From NCBI GenBank assembly GCA_965279205.1, contig OZ257144.1:1-64000 (forward strand): a DNA stretch of 64,000 nt, read 5' to 3'. This DNA is from UBA7672 sp965279205 (GTDB lineage Bacteria > Pseudomonadota > Alphaproteobacteria > Caulobacterales > Hyphomonadaceae). A program made the position numbers and the translations under genes. Positions 27,814 through 36,580 of this stretch are shown here, piece after piece; positions within the stretch are counted from its first letter, which is position 1; the number at the start of each line of letters is the position of its first letter. Below the pieces are notes generated by a model. That model saw only the letters and a program-made list of their open reading frames with translations. It searched no databases and was not told the origin of the DNA.

Positions 27814-28650
27814 GTGAAACGCTTCACCGCGCTTGCGGCCTTTGGCGCCGCCGCACTTCTCATCATGCCGGCCGCCCGCCTGATGGCGGACGCTCAAACG
27901 CCGGCCACATCGGCGAAGGCGGATGCTCACCTCGGCGCGTCGATAGACAATCCGGCGCGCCAGGCCTCCCACAAGATGCGCGATGCGCACCGCCACCCTG
28001 CCGAAACGTTGGCCTTCTTCGGCCTCAAGCCGGGAATGACAGTCGTCGAGATCGCGCCTGGCTCAGGCTACTACGCCGAGATCCTGGCGCCCTACGCCAA
28101 GGCGTCCGCCGGCAAGTATATCGCAACCGGCAATCCCATCGCCGCCATCTCTGACCAGGCCGTCTGGGGCGCGCAGACCTACGCGCCCTTCAACAAGGAT
28201 TCCGGCCCGCTCGCACCGGCGGGATCGGCCGACATGGTTGTGACCTTCCGCAACATCCATAACTGGATGTGGCAGCCGGGCATGGTCGACAAGGCGATGG
28301 CCGACTTCGCCGCTGTGTTGAAACCGGGCGGCGTTCTCGGCGTCGAGGAACACCGCGCCGACCCGCGCCCTGAAACCGTTCAGGGGACACGCGCGGCCAG
28401 CGACGGCTACGTTTCCAAGGCAACCATCATCGCGGCAGCGAAAAAGGCCGGCCTCGTTCTCGAAGCCGAAAGCGACATCAACGCCAACCCGAAAGACACC
28501 AAGGACCACCCATTCGGCGTCTGGACCCTGCCGCCCAATTCAAGGACCTCGCAGAACGGGGTTGTCACACCCGCCGACTTCAACCCGGAGAAATACAAGG
28601 CAATCGGCGAAAGCGACCGCCACACGCTACGGTTCCGGAAACCGGCCTGA
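27814..28650 (+). CDS. Exported class I SAM methyltransferase-like protein
   Basis: 278 residues from GTG 27814, which has a GGGAGG ribosome site 6 bases upstream. A signal peptide (FTALAAFGAAALLIMPAARLMADA) precedes a Rossmann methyltransferase domain: GMTVVEIAPGSGYYAEILAPY as motif I, VTFRNIHNW and KPGGVLGVEEH later. It belongs to the family of predicted secreted methyltransferases. Periplasmic SAM chemistry is unusual, so the true role may be different or the leader may be an anchor. A hairpin follows the stop. Confidence 0.78.
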   Translation: MKRFTALAAFGAAALLIMPAARLMADAQTPATSAKADAHLGASIDNPARQASHKMRDAHRHPAETLAFFGLKPGMTVVEIAPGSGYYAEILAPYAKASAGKYIATGNPIAAISDQAVWGAQTYAPFNKDSGPLAPAGSADMVVTFRNIHNWMWQPGMVDKAMADFAAVLKPGGVLGVEEHRADPRPETVQGTRAASDGYVSKATIIAAAKKAGLVLEAESDINANPKDTKDHPFGVWTLPPNSRTSQNGVVTPADFNPEKYKAIGESDRHTLRFRKPA

Positions 28651-28671
28651 TCCCATTTTGCAAGAAAAACC

Positions 28672-28695
28672 GGCCGCTGGCGTGAGTCAGCGGCC
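28672..28695. terminator. Hairpin between methyltransferase gene and tRNA region
   Basis: GGCCGCTG (28672-28679) pairs with CAGCGGCC (28688-28695). A tract of A's precedes the stem, giving a U-tract only for minus-strand transcription; for the plus strand the tail is AAACCTTG. It may stop antisense transcription or be a weak terminator of the methyltransferase gene. Confidence 0.45.
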
Positions 28696-28754
28696 AAACC
28701 TTGCGCCCCTCCCCCGGTCCGGGGTATAGCGCCCGCCATTCGGCACATTGCCGG

Positions 28755-28793
28755 GCCGCCTTAGCTCAGCTGGTAGAGCACCGCATTCGTAAT
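28755..28793 (+). pseudogene. 5' half of the disrupted host tRNA-Thr(CGT) gene
   Basis: Bases 28755-28793 are GCCGCCT (acceptor), the D-arm GCTCAGCTGGTAGAGC, the CCGCA anticodon strand and the loop up to ATTCGTAAT. After that the sequence departs from tRNA (TAGCGGGTC...). The matching 3' half, with acceptor strand AGGCGGC, lies at 45248-45293. Joined at the 9-bp core they rebuild a 76-nt tRNA with a fully paired acceptor stem, so this is the original gene broken by insertion. Confidence 0.9.
28785..28793 (+). repeat. Left attachment core (attL)
   Basis: ATTCGTAAT, the anticodon-loop sequence of tRNA-Thr(CGT), marks the left junction. The same 9 bases recur at 45248-45256. A third copy sits inside the intact tRNA at 28909-28917. 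Confidence 0.8.
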
Positions 28794-28878
28794 TAGCGGG
28801 TCACCGCGAAATTCACGAAGTCGCTCAGTGAGTTGGACGAAGCGTGGTTGAACGAGTAGTGGATTAGTAGGTCTTCGG

Positions 28879-28954
28879 GCCGCGTTAGCTCAGCTGGTAG
28901 AGCACCGCATTCGTAATGCGGGGGTCAGGTGTTCAAGTCACCTACGCGGCACCA
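28879..28954 (+). tRNA. Intact tRNA-Thr(CGT) carried by the island
   Basis: A 76-nt cloverleaf with encoded CCA: acceptor GCCGCGT/ACGCGGC, D-arm GCTCAGCTGGTAGAGC, anticodon stem CCGCA/TGCGG with loop TTCGTAA (anticodon CGT), T-arm AGGTG-TTCAAGT-CACCT. It differs from the reconstructed split host tRNA at only two positions, a swapped acceptor pair (C-G to G-C), so pairing is preserved. It would replace the destroyed host tRNA for ACG codons. Confidence 0.95.
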
Positions 28955-29188
28955 CTTTCCGGACCTCTCTCGACTCAAACGGACCCTACTTTCCCCTATT
29001 TTTCTTCCGCCAGCGCTGCGCCGAGAGTAAGAAGCTCCAGCTTAGCACCGGCTGGGGCGGTTGCCTCCGCTTGTTGTTGGACACCCCAAACGTCTCAACG
29101 CTGCGACGCTTTGGCTGGCCAGATTGAGCGGCTTGCTCAACTCAATTTGTTCCGGCAATGTTCCGCATTCACAGATTCGCGGATAGCC
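28955..29188 (+). other. Leader region without a clear gene
   Basis: Between the tRNA and the first methyltransferase I see no convincing gene. One frame continuous with the methyltransferase stays open back to 28916, but its N-terminal part has no conservation, no ribosome site and overlaps the tRNA 3' end. Promoters for the methyltransferases probably lie here. Confidence 0.4.
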
Positions 29189-30460
29189 ATGTCTGGTTCG
29201 AGCCAACTGCACCTTTTCGCGCAGGACGAGTTGCCCGCCTCTCCGCATAGCACGAGCACACATAGCGTCGAGCGTGATCGCGTTAGCCGCCACGTTCGGC
29301 GTAGCGACGGTACAGTCGCAACTTCATCGATCCCAACAACGAAAATTTCGGGCGACCTTTCAGCAGACTTCGATCGTGCGTGGCTGACCTCTTCGACCAT
29401 GCCAAAAAGCCAATCGCAAAAGTCGGCGGTGAAGTTGGCGGATCTTTTCGCCGGTTGCGGGGGAATGTCGATCGGGATCAGAGAGGCATGCCGTCAGTTG
29501 AACATCGGGTTCGACGCAAGAATTGGCGCTGAGTTCGATGCAATCAAGGCGGGGGTGTTTGCCGCGAACTTCACGCCTGAGGTTGTGGTAACCGAACCGC
29601 TTGAATTTGTGCTCGACGGGGCGCTCGGTTCCGCCACAACGGCAAGAGAAAAGAAGTTGGTCAAGGCCGTCGGTGAAGTGGACCTTTTGGTGGGCGGCCC
29701 CCCCTGCCAGGGGCACTCTGATCTCAACAACCATACTCGCAGGAACGACGATCGAAACTCGCTCGTTACAAGAATGGCACGATTCGCTGAGCTGTTTGAG
29801 CCGACGAGCATCGTCATCGAGAACGTTCAAGGCATACGGCACGACAAGCGCGGCGCTAGCGTGGCGACGGCGAAGTACCTCGGTGGTCTTGGGTATCAGG
29901 TCGAAGAGGTGCTGCTCGACTTCAACAAGTTTGGCGTCCCGCAATCGCGCCGGCGCTACATGCTCATCGCAACGCGCAAGCCTCTCGACTTACATGCCGA
30001 GCTCAGTGGTCTTCAGCGACCGGAGCGTACCGTCGCGTGGGCGATCGCTGACTTAGTGCGGCTAAAGGGCAAGGACACTTTCAACACATCCGCGGTTCAC
30101 TCGCCGGAAAACACGCGTCGGATCGAGTATTTGTTCCAACATGATCTATACGATCTCCCGAACAATCAGCGCCCTGATTGCCACCGACTGAACGCCCACT
30201 CATATGTGTCGGTGTACGGCCGGATGCGCTGGGACCGACTGGCACCGACAATCACGACCGGGTTCGGTTCGACGGGCCAGGGCCGGTTCGTGCATCCACT
30301 AAGACCGAGGACGTTAACTCCCCGTGAAGCAGCGCGACTGCAAACTATTCCAGATTTCTTCACTTTTGGCGAACTGGGGCGCACGCAATTGCAGAAGATG
30401 ATCGGAAACTCTGTTCCGCCCCTCGCGATGTGTGCGGTCGCAACGACGTTGCTTCGGTGA
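29189..30460 (+). CDS. DNA (cytosine-5) methyltransferase 1 of a LlaJI-type R-M system
   Basis: Motifs of C5-cytosine methyltransferases are clear: VKLADLFAGCGGMSIG (I), VGGPPCQGHS with catalytic Cys (IV), IVIENVQGI (VI), PQSRRRYMLIA (VIII) and MIGNSVPP (X). From ATG 29189 it has 423 residues including a leader with QLHLFAQDELP; a shorter start at 29399 gives 353 residues starting 16 residues before motif I. Neither start has a strong ribosome site. Its TGA overlaps the ATG of the second methyltransferase by one base. In LlaJI systems each enzyme methylates one strand of an asymmetric site. Confidence 0.88.
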   Translation: MSGSSQLHLFAQDELPASPHSTSTHSVERDRVSRHVRRSDGTVATSSIPTTKISGDLSADFDRAWLTSSTMPKSQSQKSAVKLADLFAGCGGMSIGIREACRQLNIGFDARIGAEFDAIKAGVFAANFTPEVVVTEPLEFVLDGALGSATTAREKKLVKAVGEVDLLVGGPPCQGHSDLNNHTRRNDDRNSLVTRMARFAELFEPTSIVIENVQGIRHDKRGASVATAKYLGGLGYQVEEVLLDFNKFGVPQSRRRYMLIATRKPLDLHAELSGLQRPERTVAWAIADLVRLKGKDTFNTSAVHSPENTRRIEYLFQHDLYDLPNNQRPDCHRLNAHSYVSVYGRMRWDRLAPTITTGFGSTGQGRFVHPLRPRTLTPREAARLQTIPDFFTFGELGRTQLQKMIGNSVPPLAMCAVATTLLR

Positions 30461-31632
30461 TGCGCATCGCTAGCTTGTTCTCTGGTATTGGAGGCCTTGA
30501 ACTTGGTCTCCACACCCAGGGGTTTGACACGCGGCTGTTCTGTGAGAACGATACCGCGGCTCAGGCAGTACTTTCTGCCCACTTTCCGCACGTGCCAATA
30601 CACGACGACGTTCGGACGCTAAGATCGCTTCCTCAGTGCGACGTGCTGACTGCCGGCTTCCCCTGTCAGGATTTGAGTCTTGCTGGCGACAAGGCAGGAT
30701 TAAAAGGGTCGCGCTCAGGGCTTGTATCCCACGTCCTCAGGCTCGTGAACCGCGCGACCAGAAAACCAAACTGGCTACTGATAGAGAACGTGCCGTACAT
30801 GCTGCTCCTCGACAAGGGTAGCGGCATGGCCTCGCTTACAGACCTGCTGGAGGACGCGGGTTACAGCTGGGCATATCGCGTAGTGGATGCGCGGAGCTTT
30901 GGTCTTCCGCAACGCCGTCGTCGCGTGATCCTGCTGGCTTCAAGACGCGATGATCCGCGCGAAGTGCTGTTCGCCGACGACAGTTCCCGCAAGTTCGTCG
31001 AGGGGCGGCCAAGCGATGTGAACATCGGCCCCGCTTATGGCTTCTACTGGACAATGGGGAAGATGGGCGCCGGATGGGCGCGTGAGGCCACGCCTCCAAT
31101 TAAGGGCGGCTCTGGAATCGGCATCCCCTCTCCTCCAGCAATCTGGCTCTCGTCGAAGGACTTCTTCGGCACGCCTCAGATCGAGGATGCGGAGCGTCTC
31201 CAAGGATTTGAAGCGGGATGGACGGAGCCGGTTCTAGAAGCCGGCCTTCGCGCGAGTACACGCTGGCGCTTGATCGGCAACGCGGTCTGCCCGCCGATGG
31301 CCGAATGGGTAGCTACGCGCTTGCTCGACCCTGACCACTACGACGCGAGCCGCGATGCGCCGCTAGCGGCAGGCAAATGGCCGCGTGCTGCCTACGGCAT
31401 GAAGGGCAAGCGCTCTGGCGTCGAAATCTCCGAGTTCCCGTTCGCACGCCATGCCCCGCGCCTGCGTTCTTTCCTCAGCATGCCGCTCAAGCCGCTGTCA
31501 TTGCGCGCGACAGTCGGCTTCCGCTCGCGCGCGATGGTCTCACGAGAGATCGCGTGGGCCCCTGAGTTCATCGAGTCTCTGGCCACGCACATCGAGGCAG
31601 TGCGAGGCACAGAGCAAAGGGAAGCGGCTTAG
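30460..31632 (+). CDS. DNA (cytosine-5) methyltransferase 2 of a LlaJI-type R-M system
   Basis: 390 residues from ATG 30460, which overlaps the stop of the first methyltransferase (TGATG). It has MRIASLFSGIGGLELG (I), TAGFPCQDLSLAG with catalytic Cys (IV), LIENVPYML (VI), LPQRRRRVILLA (VIII) and LIGNAVCPP (X). It is clearly diverged from its neighbour, so the pair is not a recent tandem duplication and should differ in the strand or sequence recognised. About 90 residues follow motif X, longer than usual. Its last four bases overlap the 3' end of the opposing nuclease gene. Confidence 0.9.
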   Translation: MRIASLFSGIGGLELGLHTQGFDTRLFCENDTAAQAVLSAHFPHVPIHDDVRTLRSLPQCDVLTAGFPCQDLSLAGDKAGLKGSRSGLVSHVLRLVNRATRKPNWLLIENVPYMLLLDKGSGMASLTDLLEDAGYSWAYRVVDARSFGLPQRRRRVILLASRRDDPREVLFADDSSRKFVEGRPSDVNIGPAYGFYWTMGKMGAGWAREATPPIKGGSGIGIPSPPAIWLSSKDFFGTPQIEDAERLQGFEAGWTEPVLEAGLRASTRWRLIGNAVCPPMAEWVATRLLDPDHYDASRDAPLAAGKWPRAAYGMKGKRSGVEISEFPFARHAPRLRSFLSMPLKPLSLRATVGFRSRAMVSREIAWAPEFIESLATHIEAVRGTEQREAA

Positions 31633-33296
31633 TCTTTCACTACGTCGTCAATCGTCAGCTTAAGCGTTTCCGCGAAGCCGGTGTCCTTACCAGGAATAGA
31701 GCCTATTGCACCAACTCGAGCGCCGCTCGCACTCTCAAACTGTCGCGTCACGCTACCGGGATAGATAATGTAGGCGCCTGCCGTGTTGTAGATGCCGGCC
31801 GCGTATGCGTGCATCTTGTCGAGGTCGCTGCCGTGGTACGTCTTCTCGTCCGCGAGCGACTCCACGCTCTTTACCTTGTACTTCGCGTCGAAGTGCACGA
31901 AACGCTCGGCGGCCCCGAGAGCGTTTTTCAGGGCGATCGTATAATCTGGCTTCATCGGTTTTGACCACGTTCCGACGCCGGATTGGTGGACCCGTACTGC
32001 TCCATGCATGGTCGATAACGTTGGTGGGAAGGTTCGATTGTAGTGAAGCTCGATTGAGTGAGGCACTCCATCGATCATGATTGGGACCGATGACCTTGAA
32101 TGTGAGCCCCGGCGCAGCGAGAGAACCTCGCCAGCCGCCAAGAAGTCTGAGAACGCAAGCGACGATCCGTACAGACCGTTCACTGTGTCGCACATCTGCG
32201 CGAGACACCAATACTCGTAGAGCGTCGCGACATCCCTCGTCTCCGCAAAAACGATCTGGCTGAGCTCGGGCCAAGAGAGTGCTAGGCCTGCGCGAACGTC
32301 TAGGAATGCCTTGAGCACCGCCCGGTACTCTGGTCGACGCTGCATCGCCGGGCTTCCAAGTGGAACGTGAGAGGGAAGCGTTAAGCTCTTGAAGAATGGC
32401 CGCGCGAGTGTGTTTCGGAGTTGAACTGCGGTCAAAGCCGCCCAGCGAACGGCCTCGCTTTCTACATAGGCGTCCAATCGCCGCGTCGCCTCATCGAGTA
32501 GCCCTTTTATCTGCACGGCGACAAGCTTCGCAAATTGATTCTCTGGCGCGTTGGTGGTCTCAATCTTCCTTGCCGAAGGGCTCTTAATAGGAAGCGTCGT
32601 GACTCGGCTGGCGAGATAATGCGATGGCGGCACGACGGCTCTTTCGCCAGGCGCTCCCAAGTACCGACCAAATCGCGCGGGGTCCATTCGCTCGCGACCC
32701 AGGTGGGCCATCTCATCGTTGCGGTCTAGACGTACGCGCGCACGTTGCTCAATCGTCTCGAGACTACGAAAGAAGTCGTTTCTTGTGACGCCCGCCCGCA
32801 CTACTGCAATGAGCTCATCAGGTTGAAAATCCGTGCGTCTTTCGCCAAGCGCCCAGGGGGCAGATGTGAAGGCGTGAAGGTTCAGTGCGAGAGATGTCCT
32901 CGCCGAGCAAAGGTCAGAGACCATCCGCTCGAATTCAGCATCCTCACCAAACTTCTCCGGCCGGATTGAGATCGCATGCTGCCAGAGCACCTTCTGCTGG
33001 GCGTTGATCACCGAGAGTCGAACAATTCCGAGGCCGCCCTGGCTCTTGAGTGCACCTAAAACTTCCGCGGATGCCTGCACGGGTGCAGGAGTAACGGGGG
33101 GAGCCAGCGCGAGCTGTTCTTCGACCAGCGGTCGAAGCATGATCAGGTAGTCAGCCAGCTCTGCGACTGACTTGATTCTGCCATCGCGCTGAAGCTCGAT
33201 ACTGGACTTCCCTGCCGCGTCGGCAAGCGTCAGCTCGCAAATCTGCAGGCCGGCCGAATCCCGACATAGCAGTCGCGCTGTCGAGATCAGTTCCAC
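31629..33296 (-). CDS. DUF2357/PD-(D/E)XK nuclease-like restriction subunit (McrC/R2.LlaJI-like)
   Basis: A 555-residue protein. Near residues 445-475 it carries the PD-(D/E)XK signature: KPDYTIAL, then HFDAKYK, preceded by the FSDFLAAGE segment typical of DUF2357 proteins. The N-terminal 200 residues are a beta-rich region with no known motif. DUF2357 proteins act as the DNA-cutting partner of a McrB-like GTPase. The start is two bases after the stop of the AAA+ gene (33297), so the two restriction genes form an operon facing the methyltransferases. Confidence 0.8.
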   Translation of the reverse strand: MELISTARLLCRDSAGLQICELTLADAAGKSSIELQRDGRIKSVAELADYLIMLRPLVEEQLALAPPVTPAPVQASAEVLGALKSQGGLGIVRLSVINAQQKVLWQHAISIRPEKFGEDAEFERMVSDLCSARTSLALNLHAFTSAPWALGERRTDFQPDELIAVVRAGVTRNDFFRSLETIEQRARVRLDRNDEMAHLGRERMDPARFGRYLGAPGERAVVPPSHYLASRVTTLPIKSPSARKIETTNAPENQFAKLVAVQIKGLLDEATRRLDAYVESEAVRWAALTAVQLRNTLARPFFKSLTLPSHVPLGSPAMQRRPEYRAVLKAFLDVRAGLALSWPELSQIVFAETRDVATLYEYWCLAQMCDTVNGLYGSSLAFSDFLAAGEVLSLRRGSHSRSSVPIMIDGVPHSIELHYNRTFPPTLSTMHGAVRVHQSGVGTWSKPMKPDYTIALKNALGAAERFVHFDAKYKVKSVESLADEKTYHGSDLDKMHAYAAGIYNTAGAYIIYPGSVTRQFESASGARVGAIGSIPGKDTGFAETLKLTIDDVVKD

Positions 33297-35057
33297 CTAC
33301 GCCTCGATGGCAGTTGTGAAACCATGCTCCGAGAGGCGCTTCAGCATGCGAGTCACCTTGCTCGACGTTATCGGCCAGCTCTCCTTCAGCTTGGCGCATG
33401 CGGAGTCGATCGCCTGCACATCTAAGCTCTGGAGCTCCGCCCATCTCTTCTCCATGTCTCCGCCGATCTTTGAATGCTCGATATCTACCGCTTCGCAGAA
33501 GGTGATGATTGCCAGCAGGATGGGCTTCAACTTGGCTCCGTCACCGCTGAGGCGAGGCAATATGCGCTGCGCGATGAGTGCGTCGAACGCGCTGAGAGGA
33601 TGCCACGACTCACCTGACAAGTAGCGGTGTGCGATCACGTATCTCACCATCTCGCGCGTGGTTCGATACGCGAACTGGAGGCCGGCTCTGTCCGTGGCTG
33701 CAAACAGTTTGACCAGAGCCTCTCTCACTGCTCCGCTCTCGGTTTCGTCGGTAAGCTCGTCGATGCCTAGGGGCTGAATCGAGAAGTCTACAAGTGACGC
33801 TCCGTACTCCTTTCCCTGGCCCGCGACTGCGCCAAGATTGAATTGTCCACCTGCGGCGAGGTAAGCGCTCAGTTGCACTTCAGAAATTGTGAACTCCAGC
33901 ACGTTGGCGCGGTCTAGGACCTTCGGCGAGAACATATAGGTCGTCTCGTCCACGTTAATCGTGCCTACGATGAAGAGGTTCTGCGGGAACGCTATGCTTC
34001 CGGGTACGCCGTTTCGCGCGTCGGCGCCGCCGTGAAGGTCGATTGGCTGGCCACTCTCCATCGTTGACAAGAAATCCGAGAAATACCGCTCGACGTGCGA
34101 GAGGTTCATCTCGTCGAGGACCAGGAAGAACGGCAGCTCAGGAGACGCATTTGCTTTTATCAGCAGATCTAGCGCAGGGGTGCGCACATAGCCGTTCGGA
34201 TCCAAGGCGTCGGCGTATCCGAGCAGATGGTGCGAGCTGGTCCAGTCGGCACCGACAGCAACAATTTGGACTTGATCCTTCTGCGTCGCCAGCCAGTGCG
34301 CGATCGCGATGGCCAGCAGCGTCTTTCCCGAGCCAGACAAACCGGCAAGGATGAGAAAGCGCTTTGCTGCGAGCGAGCAGATCACGCGTGAGCTTAGGCC
34401 CGCAGGTGCTCTGTAGTTTGCTTCGGAGAGCGAGGACTCTAGCGCGCCGAGAAGAGCGCCGTCCAATGGCTTCGATGGCACGTGGTGTTGCTCGGGCGAC
34501 GGCGCGACCGGCTTGAGCGGAGGCTGCGTGCTTCGTGTCCACGTGACCGTCCGCAGCCTTGTCCCCGGAAAGAGGTCGTCCAAGCCTTTTGCGACTTCGC
34601 TGCCCGGCAGCGCGAGTATCGTATGAGCCTTCAGTATCGCCGTGCCTGGCGGCTGGGCGAAGATGATGATGGCCTCGTATGAAGTCGGCCGTTGCCCGTC
34701 AACGAACTTCACGCTCGTGTTCGCGGCCTTCTCGACGAGTTCGTCTGTGTCGTTTCCCTCCGGTATGCTCAGGAAGCCGATCCCGAGGGGCACGTGGCTT
34801 CCCGAGAAGGCGTTGTTCTGAGACCACCTCGAGCCGAAGTTGTGCGCGATGCCGGCGGAGCCGACTGCATAAGTGTACCTTTCCCAATCGCCGAGCTTGA
34901 GCGCGCCAGCCAGGTATTCCCGAAAGGCGTCGAACTTCCCCATGCTCGACGTGGCGAACCCTTTCGGTTGCTTCGCAAGCAGGTTCGCGAAGAGCTCATT
35001 CACTTTCTTGATGGCTGCCGTTTTGCTTGAGCCGGCAGGGAGCGCTTGGTCGGGCAT
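33297..35057 (-). CDS. McrB-like AAA+ NTPase restriction subunit (R1.LlaJI-like)
   Basis: A 586-residue protein. The AAA+ core begins at residue 229 with Walker A GLSGSGKT (239-246) and Walker B LVLDEMNL (312-319). The DEMN form is typical of McrB-type enzymes. The N-terminal about 180 residues, beginning with helices and ending near TWTRS, are probably the DNA-recognition domain, and a long linker precedes the motor. In LlaJI systems this subunit binds the unmethylated site and translocates to activate cleavage by the R2 partner. Vsr lies just upstream on the same strand. Confidence 0.85.
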   Translation of the reverse strand: MPDQALPAGSSKTAAIKKVNELFANLLAKQPKGFATSSMGKFDAFREYLAGALKLGDWERYTYAVGSAGIAHNFGSRWSQNNAFSGSHVPLGIGFLSIPEGNDTDELVEKAANTSVKFVDGQRPTSYEAIIIFAQPPGTAILKAHTILALPGSEVAKGLDDLFPGTRLRTVTWTRSTQPPLKPVAPSPEQHHVPSKPLDGALLGALESSLSEANYRAPAGLSSRVICSLAAKRFLILAGLSGSGKTLLAIAIAHWLATQKDQVQIVAVGADWTSSHHLLGYADALDPNGYVRTPALDLLIKANASPELPFFLVLDEMNLSHVERYFSDFLSTMESGQPIDLHGGADARNGVPGSIAFPQNLFIVGTINVDETTYMFSPKVLDRANVLEFTISEVQLSAYLAAGGQFNLGAVAGQGKEYGASLVDFSIQPLGIDELTDETESGAVREALVKLFAATDRAGLQFAYRTTREMVRYVIAHRYLSGESWHPLSAFDALIAQRILPRLSGDGAKLKPILLAIITFCEAVDIEHSKIGGDMEKRWAELQSLDVQAIDSACAKLKESWPITSSKVTRMLKRLSEHGFTTAIEA

Positions 35058-35083
35058 TCTTCATCCGCGGTGGCGCGCCGTTA

Positions 35084-35392
35084 TCAAGCGCGGAGATATC
35101 TTTCGATCTTCCGCCGAAGATTTTCAACCGATTCCATCTCGCATTCCCAAATTACAAGCGATTTCCAGCCGAGCGCGGACAAACGGGCGCGTACAGTTTC
35201 GTCCCGAGCCACATTGGCCTGGAACTTATCTCGCCAAAAAATGCGCCGCGTTTTCGGGATAGTGGTGCGGGCGCAGCCATCGTGCCGATGCCAAAAGCAA
35301 CCGTGAACGAAGATCACTTTCCTTAATCTCGGAAAGACGAGATCAGGCGAACCCGGCAAGTCACGCCGGTAGAGACGAAAGCGGAAACCCAA
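35084..35392 (-). CDS. vsr: N-terminally truncated Vsr mismatch endonuclease
   Basis: About 102 residues from a TTG at 35392 match the core of Vsr: GFRFRLYRRDLPGSPDLVFP, the VIFVHGCFWHRHDGC zinc/active-site region and WECEMES near the end. Vsr nicks T:G mismatches that arise by deamination of 5-methylcytosine, and vsr often accompanies C5 methyltransferases. The family's first 30-40 residues, including a conserved Glu, are missing: the frame stops at a TGA shortly upstream (KPRVAHG after the stop), and similar coding flavour continues in another frame. A frameshift or truncation is likely, so activity is doubtful. Confidence 0.75.
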   Translation of the reverse strand: MGFRFRLYRRDLPGSPDLVFPRLRKVIFVHGCFWHRHDGCARTTIPKTRRIFWRDKFQANVARDETVRARLSALGWKSLVIWECEMESVENLRRKIERYLRA

Positions 35393-35517
35393 ACCATGCG
35401 CAACCCGCGGCTTTCAAGACACTTGGCCGTCTCACTACTCGGGACCACGGTAAGCGTGGCAGGTTTGCGGTTGCGGACTGGTGGGTTACTTGAGCGCTAT
35501 TCGATCGGAGGGACGGG

Positions 35518-36441
35518 ATGGCGCTCGCACCACAGCCAATACGCCATCACTATGTTCAGCGGGCTCACCTAGCTCTGTTCACGAACGACGATGAGGTGCT
35601 GACAGTCCGCGGGAAACAGGGGAATGTATTTGTCGTATCCCCAGAAGCCGTGTTCGCCGAGAACAATCTCTACTCCTACGAGAGCGAGCAAGGAGTCACG
35701 GCCGCGTTTGAGGAGGCCATCACCTATCTCGAAAACCAAACCTTTCCAGCACTGAAAGAACTAGCAGATTCTCAGGTCCTGGCCGCAAACTTGCTTGGAG
35801 ATATTCAGACCTACTTGGCCGGGTCGTACCTTCGCAACCCGGCGTTTAGGTCTTCCGTATTGGCGCAACACATGGCGATGCAGGGGCATGCTCCAAATGC
35901 AGCGTTCCTCGGACATATCGCCGACCATATAGATCGTGTTGCCGATCACATCGGCCTGTTTCGCTTTTCGCTCCTCAACTCGCCGCAAGGCGAATTCCTG
36001 GTTGGCGATCATCCACTCACCTTGGTCCATCCTGGCGTTGACGTCTCCGCCGGCTATTCGTTCATGAGCCATTCGACGGTGACTGATGGGTTTCCGTTCC
36101 TGCGGCCCACCAACAAGTGCGAACTTACTTTTCCTGTATCAAAGCACGTATGTTTGATTGCCCGGCGCGGAACCGCGCTGCCGAACTCTCAGGCTGCTGC
36201 TGCCGTAGAACAGGCAAACAAACGGCAGGCTCTCTTTGCCAAAAGGCACTTGGCGGCGCACGAGGACTCTTTGTTCCTGGAGAACGTCGCTGCGCGCTAC
36301 GCGGCAATGTCCTTTCGAGGAGATGTCCAAAAGTTCGTATGCGCGAATGGAATGGGCATGCAGGCGCGCCAGGGAGTCTTCCCTCTCGCCGAATGGAACA
36401 CGGTGAAGGACGATTTTGTGCCGCTCGCTACACTGGTTTGA
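35518..36441 (+). CDS. DUF4238 domain protein
   Basis: A 307-residue protein matching DUF4238: N-terminal IRHHYVQRAHLALFTN, the middle FLVGDHPLTLVHP, and KCELTFPVSKHVCLIARRG. The biochemical role of this family is unknown; its members recur in defence islands and may be nuclease- or regulator-associated. It is divergent from the vsr-R1-R2 operon, with 125 bases between. A ribosome site GGAGGGACGGG precedes the ATG. Confidence 0.75.
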   Translation: MALAPQPIRHHYVQRAHLALFTNDDEVLTVRGKQGNVFVVSPEAVFAENNLYSYESEQGVTAAFEEAITYLENQTFPALKELADSQVLAANLLGDIQTYLAGSYLRNPAFRSSVLAQHMAMQGHAPNAAFLGHIADHIDRVADHIGLFRFSLLNSPQGEFLVGDHPLTLVHPGVDVSAGYSFMSHSTVTDGFPFLRPTNKCELTFPVSKHVCLIARRGTALPNSQAAAAVEQANKRQALFAKRHLAAHEDSLFLENVAARYAAMSFRGDVQKFVCANGMGMQARQGVFPLAEWNTVKDDFVPLATLV

Positions 36442-36580
36442 TCGCCTTTGCCGGTTGATCGTGCTTCGCGGGGAGGCAGAGTAACCGTTCTTCATTCAGC
36501 TTGCGAGCGCGCACGGATCGTCGTCATTTGGATGACGTAGCGCAAGACGTGCCATCGCCGATCGTGCGCCCGCCGGTCGA

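Noticed and set aside
28794..28878. Possible small independent insertion between the 5' tRNA half and the intact tRNA
   Set aside because: The compensatory acceptor pair shows the intact tRNA is foreign, so a single island insertion carrying its own tRNA explains both junctions more simply.
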